A DNA stretch of 64,000 bases from Cruorifilaria tuberocauda. Taxonomy: Eukaryota > Nematoda > Chromadorea > Rhabditida > Onchocercidae. The stretch covers positions 1-64,000 of the forward strand of contig JABVXU010000081.1 in the NCBI GenBank assembly GCA_013365365.1, in the 5' to 3' direction. Position numbers and translations under genes: made by a program. The notes under the pieces were generated by a model. That model saw only the letters and a list, made by a program, of their open reading frames with translations, did no database searches and was not told the origin of the DNA. Shown here piece by piece: positions 38,310 through 51,066 of this stretch. Numbering within the stretch: the stretch's first letter is position 1; the number at the start of each line of letters is the position of its first letter.

Positions 38310-41300
38310 TCATTCCGTTGTAACAGCTTTCATGAATGTTGTTAGAGCTGATGATTCTGTTGGTTCATCATCCACCAGTATGTCTGTTTCTTCATGTAAT
38401 GCTGTAAATACTGGGAATCATTCGATATTTAAACCATGGATAATTAAATTTTAACTAAATTTCATGTTATTCGATATTTGAACCATGGATAATTAAATTT
38501 TAACTAAATTTCATGTACTCTCATACCATATACATTTATTTTCCGGAGAAAAATACCTCATTCTTCTCCTATTAGTTTCTTATTTCAACAGGAATGGTTC
38601 GATGTTCGATTATTTCACTCAGTGTGAGATATTCGGCAATTAAGGATATATCCGATTAGTGAAAAAGAGAAGTTCATGATTTCAATTTTGAAAATCGCTA
38701 TAATATTTACATGAAACTATCAATAAATATCTCTTATCTATTCCCAACATCAAATTTTGTAAAAAACTAATGAAGATAGCAGTAACGACAGCAATAATTA
38801 CAATAATAATGATAATAATTAATAGTTGATAACCATTGATAATAATAATAGTAATAATAATAATAACATACCAACGGTAGTGCCATATTGTTTATGAGAT
38901 GGTGCATACATGGCTAATAGTAGAAGTACATAAATATTCCACATGCCAAAAGTACCCGTAAAAAAGGCGCTTGATGAATGAATTAATATACTTTCCGATG
39001 GATTATCACTATGCATTTGTCCTTCTCCGTACTAAAAATACGATTGGAAAAGAAAGGAAAGAAATCATGGAATATTTAATAATTTTAATAATCTCCTTAT
39101 CATTTAGTATAACACCTGTAATCAAATGTTTACCTAATCAGCCTAATACTTGTCAAATTTATAGAGATCAACAAAGGTGTTATTGATTTTCCCAATTATA
39201 TCATGTGATAAGGAGATTATTCAATTATGGAAATTGAAGAATTAATTTTCCACTAACAAATGGGATCATTTTTATCAATCTTCTATCACTCTTCTAGTTT
39301 TATCCTTAAAAAGAAAACGAAAATAAAGAGGAAAATTTTTGAATGCACTGTTATAGATAAGTAATTTACTTATTGTATGTCATACACCGTCCAATTACAG
39401 TATTATCAGTGTTACCTGTTTCATAATATAAGTAATGATTGTTGCTGCAGCGCATACTAATGTGAAGAACATTAGAAATTTGAAACGATAAATGATTGCT
39501 TCAACCTGAATTAACAAAATTCTTATAGTAAAATCAGCCAGAGCTCAATGATTCCTTATCAATAGTTCGAGACTTCATTTCATAAGTGGTAGTAAGATTA
39601 AGTGATAAAGTTCTTCGATTTATAGTCTTAACCGCTAAGTTTCTATAAAACATTTGATAGCTTTGTTTCATAGCTTAAGTAATAGTGCTGAAATAAGTAA
39701 TGCTAAAGTAATGTAGTAATGAAAAAGAACAAATTTAAAGTATCGATGGTTTCATTTATATAATTCACTGAAAGCCATTAGATGTTCAGGCTTCCAAATC
39801 TAACTTTTCCTTTTTACGACTAAAACCTATTATCAGATGCATATCCATATACTTCCATTTATTTTTCTAATTTTTATAAAGCTGTCTTTCATAGCTACTA
39901 AAACATGTTCATGAAAAAAGATATGTTACGGCTACAGTAGTCTCAGGTGATGTCGTAGCATTACAGTAGTCTTACCTTGTGTCGACTTCTGTGGTAATTT
40001 TTATTTGAAATACAAGAAATGAATGAAGTTATGATTCTTCTTAACTTAAAATCACTATAAGGCGTTTGTAATGTAACTAGCAAAAATGAGCGAATTTTGA
40101 TCTTATCACCAAATTCATGAATATTAATAATTTTATAACTTCATTACTGTAGACATTTGCGCCGCGAACATTCTCTGTTAAAGTTTTATCGAGAATAATA
40201 ACTTTAGAGATATTCCTCAGAATAATTCTGTATAGAAAATGTGAGTTTATCGAAGTCTTACTAGATTTTAGATGATGGAAAATTGAACTTTTAGATCCAG
40301 AAATTTTAATTTACCAACACTCTGATAATCAATAAGTCCTAATTTTCTTATCCAAATTCAGACTTGTATTGGTTCCAATATATTCTTATAATGAGAATAA
40401 ACTAACCAGAAGAGAATTTTAGCTCTAGCAGATTTCTATACGCTCGATTAGTCTCGCAGTATTGATAAGATTAAATTCACCAACTATTTGAATTTAGAAA
40501 ATAAAATTCAAAAGGTATTGCCACTTCAAAGCTTCAAAATCTATCAAATATAGTTTTAACTCAGATAAGTGATAAAGGAAGATCAAAGAAAAAATTGTCG
40601 AATTTAGAAAAAAATTACTTGCCCAAAAATTCCCTGCAAAAGGCGAATAACTTACTTTCAATCGTCGAATTTCACTATTACGATAAAGTTGAGCAGCTCG
40701 TTTCCTTTTAATTGTTATCCATACACGATATACTTTATAAACAAGAAAACCAAAATAGAGTAATACGCAAAGAGATGCTACGTAAATTGATGTATACTGA
40801 AATACATTAATATACTCTAAAATAAGTAATCTGAATTCAATTTCAGTAATCTAAAAGTTCATTAAATAATTAATAAATATTAGCAAGAGATATCACTTAA
40901 AATAAACGTACCGCTAAACGTGAACCTAATTCAGATGACCATATGCTGAAAAATGGATTCAACAACTGCATGCCACGTTCCGCTATATCATAAATTAGCA
41001 AACATGTTGAACCAATTAAGACTGATGTCAAATTTTGCCAATATGAGCTCTGATTAAAATTTACGATTTAAATTTCAAATTCGAAATCTTTTGTTCATTA
41101 ATCAATTAATATTCTTTCATGCTCACTTTAAAAAACAGTCTTCCACAATAAAAAAACAGTTAATGAACAATAAATTTTGCTTAATTGCTTAATTGCTAAG
41201 TAATGTAATAACATTTATAGACAAATAAACTTCTAACATTTAACCTTATTTACAGAATAAAAGGATTAAGAAAGCTTAAATTCAAAATACACTATAATAT

Positions 41301-44300
41301 AATAGAATCACGATCATTACAATCATCAAACAATAACATTCATTTTTTTGCAAATAAAATCACGAACAAATAGTAATTTCAAAAAATTAAACCTACTAAA
41401 TTATTCCTAGATGTATCATCGATTAGATGTTCACCAGTAAAAATAAGCCAGAAGCTAAATAATATGGCATAGAATAAGCCTTGCCTAATATCACCAATGA
41501 GAAGCATAAATGGTGCTCGAAACCATAATGATATCCATTCCAATGGAACTGAAAATTCCACAATTTCAAGATTTAAATTTAAACTATAAAACAGTATGCT
41601 AATAACAATTCCTATAATATACTTTCCGATGGGAAATATTAAATTTACTACAGTAATATTGTTTCTCTAAAACTTTCATACTGTAAATAAATATTGTAAA
41701 TGACATTTGAATGTAAAATGATATCGAAGGCTTTTAATAGTTTCACGTAAACTGATAATGATTAATCCCATTGAGTTTTGTGTGATATTCTAATCATTCG
41801 TTCTTAACATATATTCTCAATATATATTTATATGAATTTCTATTCTTGAAAGTTAACAAATCAATAATATTTTGAAAAGCATACAATCAAGAATTGCCAA
41901 GCTAATCCCTAAAGCCATAATAGCTTTTTCTAGTAGATAAGAATTTCGATTTAGTGCCACAACACGTTTCCAATACCAAATAACAGCAATAGTGATTAAT
42001 GGAGAAACGATCGTTTTCATAAATAACCAAATAGCTGTGAATCCACCATTTTGATGAATAGCCTTTAAACAGTTCTTTCATAAGCAAATAAATAAGTAGT
42101 AATTAAATGAGAATTAATAAATAAATTATTTAATTTTAAAGATTAGAAATTGTGGTATGAATTTTTGAAAATTTTCGATAATAAAAAGAATGATTGAAAA
42201 ATTGAGTTTTACTTACGATTACTCGCAAATCATTAATTCTTCCAATGGCGCAATTTGGTGCTTTTGGTTTCGTTTGGCAAAGAGTTTGATTGACTGGTAA
42301 ACGAATATTGATCAAGTAGAATGGATATGGATTAGAGCCAAGTTCGAATAAATCCAAAGATGCACAATTATAAAGATGACCTTCAAGTTTCTGAAATTTC
42401 ATCAACTAAATAACAATTCAACCAGAAAATTAGTGAATGAATAGTGTTATAGTAAGCTCAATAAACTGTTAAATAAAATCAATAAAAGAAAATTAATCTT
42501 AAAATTTGAAACTCAAATAATTAGCATCAAAATATCTTATACGAGGTAATCAGATTTTACGATATGGCAAGTTACAGTAGCCTCTATCTAGGTTCTATAG
42601 TAACCTCTTCGGACTTCTGTATACGGTAAAATAATAAAATGTTAGCAAATAAAATTTACGGTGTCGGGTATATTGCATTCGAGCATTCTAGTTGTATTTG
42701 TGGCGATAAGCTCATGCCACAGATTTGGTGGATCGGTGCGTGTTTTATAGCCAAGCCTAACTTCAAGTTGCAAGACTGCACTTGTGGCTAAAAAACAATT
42801 TTATGATAAATGTTTACAAATAATTCGTTTAAAAATATATAGATAATTAGTTAAATAGATTTAACTCATTTAGACTGTATATTACTTTAACTTTCGCAAA
42901 TGATAGTGAATTGATATGATGATAACAGGAAGTGATAAGCGTTAAGTGAGGAAGATAAACTGAGAATTAATTTTCCAAAAAGAGTATGGAACAAGAAATT
43001 GTGGCATTCTTAAATCAACTATAATATTCGTTATCATAGTAAAGATACAGATAAGACTTCCAGAGATAGAGTTAATACCTAATTAATCAGTTCTTTACTA
43101 CTGATAGCAAATTATTGAGAGCAATAGAGTTTAAATGTGGCTGATCAATTATAAATTGAATGATGTGACAATGAAAAAAAAGCAATTCAAAAGCAAATTT
43201 GATTAAATTAGAAATATTTTTTATTTTATCCTATAACTTTCCTAAATTAAAAAAAAAAAAAGAAAATTTTAAATTATTACCAAGTGTAAATTTTGGATCA
43301 TATTCAATGTCTACCTCAAGTAAACCAAGTAAAAATTGAAACCATGCTGAATATTCCAAGCTAATACCATCACGTTGATGTGGCATTTGTGCCACAAATA
43401 CAATATCACGCATATCGTGATACTGTGGCACATAATAATCCAAATCATGAATTGGATCACAATTCTAAATTTGAAATAATGAAATAGAAAAATATATAGC
43501 CTGATATGAAAATTTTTCCTTTAGCCTAATCATTTCTGATTACTAATAAAATTTTTATTTTTGTTTTATTTCGATGATAAATTTAATAACAAAATTAATA
43601 AAGTTAATTGACAAAGTTAATACTTTAATTCGCTGAGAAAGCATTAAAAAAAATTTTTCAAATTCAAATTTTCAACTTAATTTCAAATTTCTTTTTCATC
43701 TCTTACTGCTAATTAACAAATGAAGTAAATAGTGAAAAGTTGACTGTCTAACTCTAACTAACCGATGGTCTTAGATAAAACCATCTATCAGGATTCCTTC
43801 CACCTTCAATATCCTTACATTTTACCATAATGAATTCCATTGAACTAGATGGCTGAGGAGCTGGAAATTTTTGATAATTAAAATAATAATATGATAATAA
43901 ATGATAATAGAATGGTGATAATGAATAAAATGATAATATGACAATATAATAATATAATATGATAATATAATGATAATATATTATATGATATGATAAAGAT
44001 GAATAAAATGATAATCTAGTATGATAATAAATGATAATATAATGATAATTTATTATGCAATGATCAAGGTAAATAAAATGATAATATAATATGATAAAAA
44101 ATAATAATACAATGATAATATATTGTATCGTGATGAAGATGAATAAAATAATAATATAATATGACAAAATATGATAATTCTGATGATTATCATTCATTAA
44201 TCATTGTTTGATTATGAATTCTTCGTAAAGTAAATTAATATAACATTCAGAATGATTATATCTATAATGAAGTAATATATGTGTACTGAAAGATAAATAC

Positions 44301-44521
44301 GATTGTAACTATTTATTATACCATTGTAATAAGAGAGTTAATAAAGATAATTAATATAATTGCAAGTAAGCTAATTAATTAATTCATTTTTGTAAACAAA
44401 GAAAAAAAAACTTACAGCACAGAGCGCCTAATACAAAAAATATGATGAGTGCAGCAAATAATGAAATCAAAATATAGCATAATTTACGATTACTTAGATT
44501 TTCAATCACCGCTCCCGTCAT
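38310..44521 (-). CDS. wls: Wntless / MIG-14 / GPR177 Wnt-secretion receptor
   Basis: Twelve exons, 546 aa (human WLS 541): 44521-44416, 43860-43763, 43464-43281, 42787-42660, 42390-42217, 42062-41885, 41548-41397, 41049-40912, 40796-40656, 39505-39416, 39031-38872, 38401-38310. Phases agree. It starts [15 protein letters not shown], as in Wntless, followed by a first membrane segment. The luminal domain has [27 protein letters not shown] and [11 protein letters not shown]. The multi-pass region has [39 protein letters not shown] and [16 protein letters not shown], then [10 protein letters not shown]. The tail is short, acidic and Thr-rich, ending [10 protein letters not shown]. The protein carries lipid-modified Wnts from ER/Golgi to the surface and is recycled by retromer. 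Where human WLS has the YEGL endocytic motif before FRFKFLM, this protein reads [12 protein letters not shown]. Intron 1 holds a long TGATAATATA-type array. Confidence 0.95.
38420..38517. repeat. 49-bp tandem duplication in Wntless intron 11
   Basis: Two adjacent 49-bp copies, ATTCGATATTTAAACCATGG onward, differ at one base. They sit just upstream (in transcription order) of the last exon, whose acceptor is at 38402-38404. Confidence 0.92.
38799..38868. repeat. AAT-rich microsatellite in Wntless intron 11
   Basis: Imperfect (AAT)n with GAT interruptions, ending next to the exon 11 donor on the minus strand. Confidence 0.85.
43890..44185. repeat. TGATAATATAA-type array in Wntless intron 1
   Basis: About 300 bp of degenerate ATATGATAATAAATGATAAT units, with a larger period of roughly 60 bp (GATGAATAAAATGATAAT recurs). 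The open frame across it on the minus strand is a low-complexity artefact fused to exon 2. Confidence 0.9.
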
Positions 44522-44551
44522 TTTTTGTCAACGTGTACTGAAATTGTACTG
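44522..44551 (-). other. Paired trans-splice acceptor candidates of Wntless
   Basis: On the minus strand two TTTCAG-type sites (CAG at 44551-44549 and 44540-44538) lie 28 and 16 bases before the ATG. Either could take a spliced leader. Inference from motif and position. Confidence 0.5.
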
Positions 44552-46345
44552 AAAATGATAAATTTAAATGATAAACATTGATAACAGTGATAAATTTAAT
44601 AATTAATTAACGTTTAATACTTTTTAATCATTATTAGAGTTAGTGCAAAAATTACAACATAATTAACAATATGTTGATAATTTTAATAATAATTATGAAA
44701 CGATATCGTTAAGTGATGCAACGTAAAATTACAGAGAATGACGTTTTTCACGTTTCATTCATCTCACTATTATCACAAAATTCACGAATGAAACATTCGT
44801 ACTATTTGCTATTAAAATTTTTCGAACTTTTATTTTTTATTTTTACGTTAAAAGTTTTTTGCAATTTCATTCACGTTTCTCCGTGTAAATTTTGTCATAC
44901 TTTTGCAATAAACATTCGAAAATCGATCATGAAATTGCTTTCTATTTTTCCCTTTCTCTTTCTCTCTCTCTTCACTCTCTCTTTCCTTTCTTTTTTTTTC
45001 ACTCTTCTTGTCTTTCAATGATTAATTAATTAGTCAGTTAACACGATGCTCAAAAATCACATTGAAATTTTTTTTCTTGCTAAAAATTTTTCCATATGAG
45101 AAAAACGAAAGACGAAAGATAAAGCTATGAAATGATGATAAAATTTTAAAATGAGTGAAATTTGATCAATTTAAATCGTAAATGATTAATGAAATGAAAT
45201 ATAAATGATGAGGTAAAATTAAAATAGGTAAAATAGAGGTGAAGAGAAGCAGGTGAAGAGGCGGAAAATGAGGTGCCATAAAATCTTTCCACCAAATTAC
45301 TCTTTCCTCCATCTGTAAAGGATGATTTGAAAAAAAAAAAAAAACCAGAAAACCAGATGTACCATCAATGAACAGCAACCATATGCTACAACAAATTCAC
45401 AATTTTTCTTCTTTTTTTTCTCCTCTTTGTTTTATCAAGTAATGAATGGATAAAAAAACAATAAACAATTAAAAATAAATAAACAATAAGCAATAAATAA
45501 TTATCAATGAATAAATAATAAATAAATAAATAATTATCCAATTATTTTATCAAAAATCTTATAATTATCCGTTAATTAGCTATTATTATTATCCTGCAAT
45601 AATTTATTAATCAGTTACTGTAACTAACTTGATGTACTGTAACAATCAATTAATTATCACTGCTATTACTGTAACCATTTATGTAATCGTTCATTTTTAA
45701 ACTATATTATTGAAACCATTTATTAATTAGACATTATTACCATATTATAGCTATATTACAGTACTTTATCAATTAACTATAATTGCTATACTGTTACGAT
45801 TTAAATATTAATAAAAATCTTTTATAAATCCTGTGAAAAATTTTTCCGGATAAAACACAATTTCCCTTCTCTATCATTTACTTTTCTGTTATGATAAATC
45901 ACTATAAAAAAAAATTTTTTGATAATTCTAATAACAATCTTCCCCTTCTCATTTATTCTTCTATAATAAACGTTCCGGATAATAATAAATGTTCCGGAAA
46001 AACTTTCCATAAATTTATCAATAAATAAATCTTGCAGAGAAATTATCCTTTTATTGCTTTTTTTCTTTTTTTTTAATTTTATTTTTATTACTATCATAAA
46101 TTACATATCAATAAAAGATAAATGACTGTACGTACCTTCTCTTCAAGATATATTATTATTAGAAATATCTGATCAAGAAACAAAAAAAAAAAAAAACGAA
46201 CGAGAACAAAAAGAGCAAAATGAAATAGACAAACGCGCAACTGTCAATCATATGAAATCCTCGGGGGGAAAAAGCGTCAAATGAAATAGTCTAATTCATT
46301 CATTTCATTTTCTTCTGCTTGAGCAAAACTGACCACAATGATATA

Positions 46346-46366
46346 TCTCGGGAGAAAATCCCGAGA
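46346..46366. other. GC-rich hairpin TCTCGGGA-GAAAA-TCCCGAGA
   Basis: Perfect 8-bp arms around a 5-nt loop, standing out in an AT-rich setting about 1.8 kb upstream of Wntless. Function unknown. Confidence 0.35.
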
Positions 46367-46927
46367 GGCAAAATGAAATATCAAATAGCAATAAATTTTT
46401 GTCATCTTATTTTTTTTTCCGTCTTTTTCGAATTAAAAATTTTTTTTTTTGCTTATGTTTTTTTCTCCGTATGCTTTTTTTGGTATTGTCCAACAAATTT
46501 AAAACAATCAATCTTATCATCAAAATTCTCCGAAATGAATGACAAGAAAGCGAAAGAATAATCGGAAAAAAATTTTTGCAATATGATAGTAATGATAACA
46601 ATGATAGTAAACATATGATAACTTATCAAATCCAAAACTTTATTTTTTTTTTCTGAAGAAAATAATCTCATATATATTGATTACAATTTATTCCAATTTA
46701 ATGAAATCTTTAAGATTAAAAAATAATGTAAATTTATACTGCAAAAGTATTTCTGCTAAAATACTAAAAGTAACCGAATAAGGGAAATCCAGAAAAGTAT
46801 CACAAATTTTACCTACCTGTTACCTATTGTAATTAATAAATGAATTATTGGTTAAATCTTTATTTTTATACAAACTGTTTTTGAAATAAATTTATGCATC
46901 CAAATATATTTTACGAATACGTTATAA

Positions 46928-46984
46928 ACTACGTGATGTACGGCATGGATACGTGATATACTACGTGACATATGGCACGGATTT
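46928..46984. repeat. Degenerate direct repeat ACTACGTGAT..GGCA.GGAT
   Basis: Two units, ACTACGTGATGTACGGCATG and ACTACGTGACATATGGCACG, are about 31 bp apart, with an additional TACGTGATA between them. Confidence 0.6.
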
Positions 46985-47040
46985 AGGTCTATTTCCTAAC
47001 TTCCGTCAATTCCAATCTAAATAGAAACCGAAGATGAAAA

Positions 47041-47080
47041 GAGAGAGAGAAAGAAAAAGAGAAAGAGAGAGGGAAAAAAA
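47041..47080. repeat. (GA)n-rich tract
   Basis: Purine-only low-complexity tract. Confidence 0.9.
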
Positions 47081-48199
47081 ATGTCATACCATTTCAAATT
47101 CCTTTTTTTCTAATAATTATTGGAGAGAAAAAACAAAACAACCGATGCGGAATTTATATTTATCCTTTCGATTGGACATTTGTCAAAATTAAAAGTTCTC
47201 ATTTACATAGCTAAGATTTAAAAGAATTTTATTAGTTCAAGATTAGCTTTAAAGAAAATTAAATTGCTTCGTCCTGAAATTGCCTTTCAATTTTTATTTG
47301 TTTTCATAAATAAAAAAGCCAAAAAAAAAAAATAAAGGAAAAGAGAGGAAAAAATGAACGACCGTTTTGTTTGCCAAAAATAATTTATTACTTTCAATCA
47401 AAAAAAAAAAGAAAAGAAAATTGAATTTTTCTGATAACTTTAAATTACAATAATTTTCTTTGTAAAAACATTTGCAAAGAGAAAAATGCAAAAGAAAAAA
47501 ATCTTTGTTTGAATGAAAGTAAGCAATTTGATTAATTGTTAGTCACATTTTATGATTTGTTCAAAAAAAGAAAAAAAAATGATCGATAAACGTAACAAGT
47601 CGAAAAGCAAAAACGATTATATAAATTCTGATCAGGAAAAAGTGAAAGTTATTGAAATTGAAAATTTAAAATAATTAATCTATTACTTATCATGAAACCT
47701 AAATTTTAATTATAAACATTTTATGGTTTACAATGAAAATGATAATCAAGATATCACACTAATATAATTAATATGTACTCGAATTCCAAAAATTAAACTT
47801 CATCATCTGCTATTTATAAGTTAACATTAACAAAGCCAAATTATAGTAACGATCAAATTTTCGATCAACTTTTCTTTTTTTTTTTTGATATCAATCGCAC
47901 AAAATTAAATAGCAATCAACAATGTTGATGATCAAGTGTCACACAAAAATACGATCGATCAGGATCAATTCATTTGTTCATTTCAGCTAATGATTGATTA
48001 TTCAATTAGCTAACAGCTGCCAGATAATATTTGCAAATAAAACAATCAAAAAGCATTCGTTTTCAATCACGAAAGAGCAATGAACGAAAGGAAAACACGA
48101 AAAGTTAGAGATATTATTGCTTTGAGCAGATAAATAAATAAAGGAATAAATAAATGCATTAATTAATAATCGAATAAAATGAAAATTGGAAATTGAAAT

Positions 48200-48246
48200 T
48201 GAAATGGAATGGAAATGGAAATGGAAATGGAAATGGAAATGAAAAT
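48200..48246. repeat. (GGAAAT)n hexanucleotide repeat
   Basis: Seven or so copies of GGAAAT. It produces a His-Phe repeat in a minus-strand open frame that is not a gene. Confidence 0.92.
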
Positions 48247-48675
48247 AGAATATGAATGGAGTGAAATTAGTTGTGTTAAATGCTTGAAAATGAAATAATA
48301 AAAGAAGATGGAGGAAGAGGAGAGGGATGAATTGTCGATTCCAATCCAATCCGATCCAATCTAATTCAGCCTATTCCATCCCATAAGCCACAACAACTAC
48401 GATCAGGCACAATTTTACCACCTCTGATAATGAATAGCATATTTTGACTGATTAGAAGTTATTGTTACTATTCCTCTTTGTTTACTTTTGATAATGTTTT
48501 GAAGTTTAAAATAATTTTAACTTTAAATGATTAATAATCAATAAATGCTGTGAATTATCAATAAAATAAAAAAGAAAAAAAGAATTTTAAGAATCTATGA
48601 AATGTTATTACTTACTCTAATCGTAAGACTAGCATTTTTAATATCAATGATTTAATATGGATTAACCGGTTTAAC

Positions 48676-48745
48676 CTGCAAATGCTATTACAATGATTAT
48701 AACAATTGATAGAATGATAAGAGTATAAAATAGTTCTCTTCCCAT
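48676..48745 (-). CDS. Candidate first exon encoding a signal-anchor-like peptide (weak)
   Basis: Minus-strand ATG directly follows a TATCAG acceptor-like site, and 23 codons read MGRELFYTLIILSIVIIIVI then AFA, a hydrophobic signal or membrane segment. A possible donor (GCAG|GTTAAA) follows. Upstream, 48830-48912 is conspicuously richer in G+C and could be the promoter. I cannot find the following exons between here and the Wntless start, so this may be an isolated or alternative first exon, or chance. Not recognised as any family. Confidence 0.22.
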
Positions 48746-48829
48746 ACTGATATCAAAATTTATTGATCGATTACCTATGATAGCAGTAAATGCATAAAGG
48801 TATGATTTTGATTCAGAATTGCTTCGTTT

Positions 48830-48912
48830 GATGTGAAAGTGGCGCCGAAGAAGAGTTCAACTTTGACCTTCTGATGCAACAACACTGATCCACACTTGAC
48901 CATTGTTGTACT
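48830..48912. promoter_or_regulatory. Isolated GC-richer island
   Basis: Contains GTGGCGCCGAAGAAGAG, unlike the AT-rich surroundings. A 42-codon minus-strand frame starting near 48904 and an 18-codon plus-strand frame ending at TTCTGA both pass through it, but neither has further support. It could be a promoter, a short exon or a conserved element. Confidence 0.3.
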
Positions 48913-49374
48913 ATGAAGGAAATTCGAAAACTTTTCCCTCATTCTCTTAAGCTAAAATTATCGATTGCTAAATTGTGAAACAACTTAAGCACTTAAAAGC
49001 AATTAAAATTGAAACGAAGCTATTCGGCTGCTCCAAACTTTAAACGCCTAATAGGTGGTGAAAAAAAGGAATCTAAGAAACTTTTTCATCTAATGTCTAT
49101 GATACCATATCATATCATATCAGTTCCTTATCATCTTGTTACTTATCATATTTCTTTTTTCCTTTTGATTGCACATTAAATGTAAGAAAATGAGATTCAT
49201 TTTAATTTTGCTATAAATGAAAACAACGATTAATCATTATAAATTATCGTAAACTATTTTTGTAAATAATCATTATGAATGATAATTACGAATCATTACT
49301 ACGAACGATTTCCGGCAGATAATGGCTTTATGAATGGCTGTTGGGCTTATCGGTGATAAAGTATACTGGCAGAT

Positions 49375-49441
49375 AGTTTCTATGAATGACTGTTAGACTT
49401 ATCATGATAAATGATAAGCCTAACAGTCATTCATAGAAACT
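49375..49441. other. Foldback: 31-bp inverted repeat with 5-nt loop
   Basis: Arms 49375-49405 and 49411-49441 pair at 30 of 31 positions (mismatch at 49397/49419) around the loop GATAA. A diverged copy of the left arm (CTTTATGAATGGCTGTTGGGC) lies just upstream at about 49325-49352. Transcribed RNA would form a very stable hairpin; the loop is too short for a typical microRNA precursor. Confidence 0.9.
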
Positions 49442-50387
49442 TTAAACTCAACTTTAAAGTACTCAGCTTCTTTTCTGTATTTAATTAATACTGAAATAAG
49501 CATAGAAATTACTTTGTAAAAAGTAAACAAAAGGAAAGTTAATGAAATTGGAATGTACAAATAAGAATTAAATAAAGTAATGAATTAAACAAATAGCGAA
49601 GGAATAAATGAATTATGCAAGCGAAATTATTAATTAAATGATAATATCATAAGTTATGCGTTGTTTAAATATTTATTATGCTTTAATAAACAAAGGGGGG
49701 AAGGGAGGGGGAAGAGGAAGAGAGAAATGAGAAACTGAGTAATTTTTATGATAAGAAATTTATTTAAAATGTATGGAAATGATAAGGTATCAGATAAATC
49801 AATAAATTATTCATTCGAATAAACTGATAAAATCGGAAATTTTCTAAAATTGAATTAAAAATATGCATGTATTAACAATTTAATTCATTTGATATAACTG
49901 ATAAGAAATACAGTGATGCAACAAATCAGATAAATTGGTTTATCAGACAATTCAATCTTTTTTTGTAAGCTCTTCTCGACATTTGATAAGAGATATTGAT
50001 AAATATGATAAAATACTAAGCAAACAACTATAGTGGCAAAAATTGAATTTTCGTTTTTTTTTTTTTCAACTTATCACAATAAAATATTTTATAACTTAAA
50101 AGGAATAAGTCATAATAATTCTTATCGTAATAAGTTAGCAAAATTATTTTTAAATTAATTTGCAATATCGAACAAATTTTCAACTATACTGAAATTAAAT
50201 GATTTAAAATATTAAATTTAAATAAATAAAAAAAATTATGATATGAGAAATTTCAAATATTAAACCAAATATTTTTTTATATGGATGAATTAAAAATGAT
50301 CAAAGTTTTACTCTTTCCTACTCTTCATTCATTTATTTCCGGAATAAAGGTTAACAAGAGAAAAAGAGAAATATTAGAAGACAAGCT

Positions 50388-50430
50388 TAAACAATAAATT
50401 ATCATTGTTAACAACAGCAACAGTAACAGT

Positions 50431-50461
<31 letters not shown>

Positions 50462-50915
50462 ATAATAATGATAACAATAATAGTAGGCAAATAAGACTTT
50501 TATTCCTACTATTTATTAGTTTTTGAAATGAAGGAAATAAGGAAAAAGATAAATTAGAATATGTAAAAGGCAATTTTGAACAACAAATTATCGATGAAAA
50601 CAATAGCAATGATAGCAATGATAACAATGATAACAATAATAGTAGGCAAATAAGACTTTTATTCCTACTATTTATATTAGTTTTTAGAATGAAGGAAATA
50701 CAGGAAAGGATAAATTATAAATGTAGGAGGTAAATTTGGACAGCAAATTATCAATAATAAGAACTGGCAGTAACAATAATAACAACGACAATAACAACGT
50801 TAATAATAGTGACAAGAGTGATAATAATGAATTTAAAATAGAGAAAATATACGATAAATAGGAGAAAAAATAACGAAAGTAAATTTGAACAATAAATTAT
50901 CAATGATAAGAGCAA
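50388..50915. repeat. 159-bp tandem repeat with embedded (AAC)n
   Basis: About three diverging units. TAGTAGGCAAATAAGACTTT recurs at 50482 and 50641 (period 159), and GAACAA.AAATTATCAATGA recurs in each unit, with AACAACAAC or AATGATAAC tracts between. Minus-strand poly-Leu open frames come from these tracts. Confidence 0.88.
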
Positions 50916-51066
50916 TGATAGCAAGGATGACAAGGATGACAACGATGACGACGACCTTCACAACAATAGGATGAGATTGGGATGAGATGGAAGGAGGAAG
51001 AGAAGAAGTCATAAAATTGGTAATAATTTTAGGTCCTTTCCTCCTCCTCATCAATCTCCTTCAACC

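Larger units (their letters stand above)
44552..48660. other. Non-coding region upstream of Wntless
   Basis: AT-rich, with poly(A)/poly(T) tracts, a (GA)n tract at 47041-47080 and a (GGAAAT)n tract at 48200-48246. Open frames (for example 45166-45378 and 48002-48349 on the minus strand) are low complexity. It should contain the Wntless promoter. No RNA gene recognised. Confidence 0.55.

Noticed and set aside
38203..38454. Plus-strand 83-codon open frame with Ser-rich region
   Set aside because: Overlaps the last Wntless exon (38401-38310) on the opposite strand; the Wntless reading completes a 546-residue protein.
43754..44197. 147-codon minus-strand open frame as a single exon
   Set aside because: Only its last part (43860-43763) is coding, as Wntless exon 2; the rest is the translated TGATAAT array of intron 1.
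49375..49441. MicroRNA precursor
   Set aside because: The stem is nearly perfect and the loop only 5 nt, unlike typical precursors; kept as an unexplained foldback instead.
50325..51054. Poly-Leu and hydrophobic minus-strand frames resembling membrane proteins
   Set aside because: They derive from (AAC)n, (AAT)n and GATAAC tracts of the 159-bp tandem repeat.
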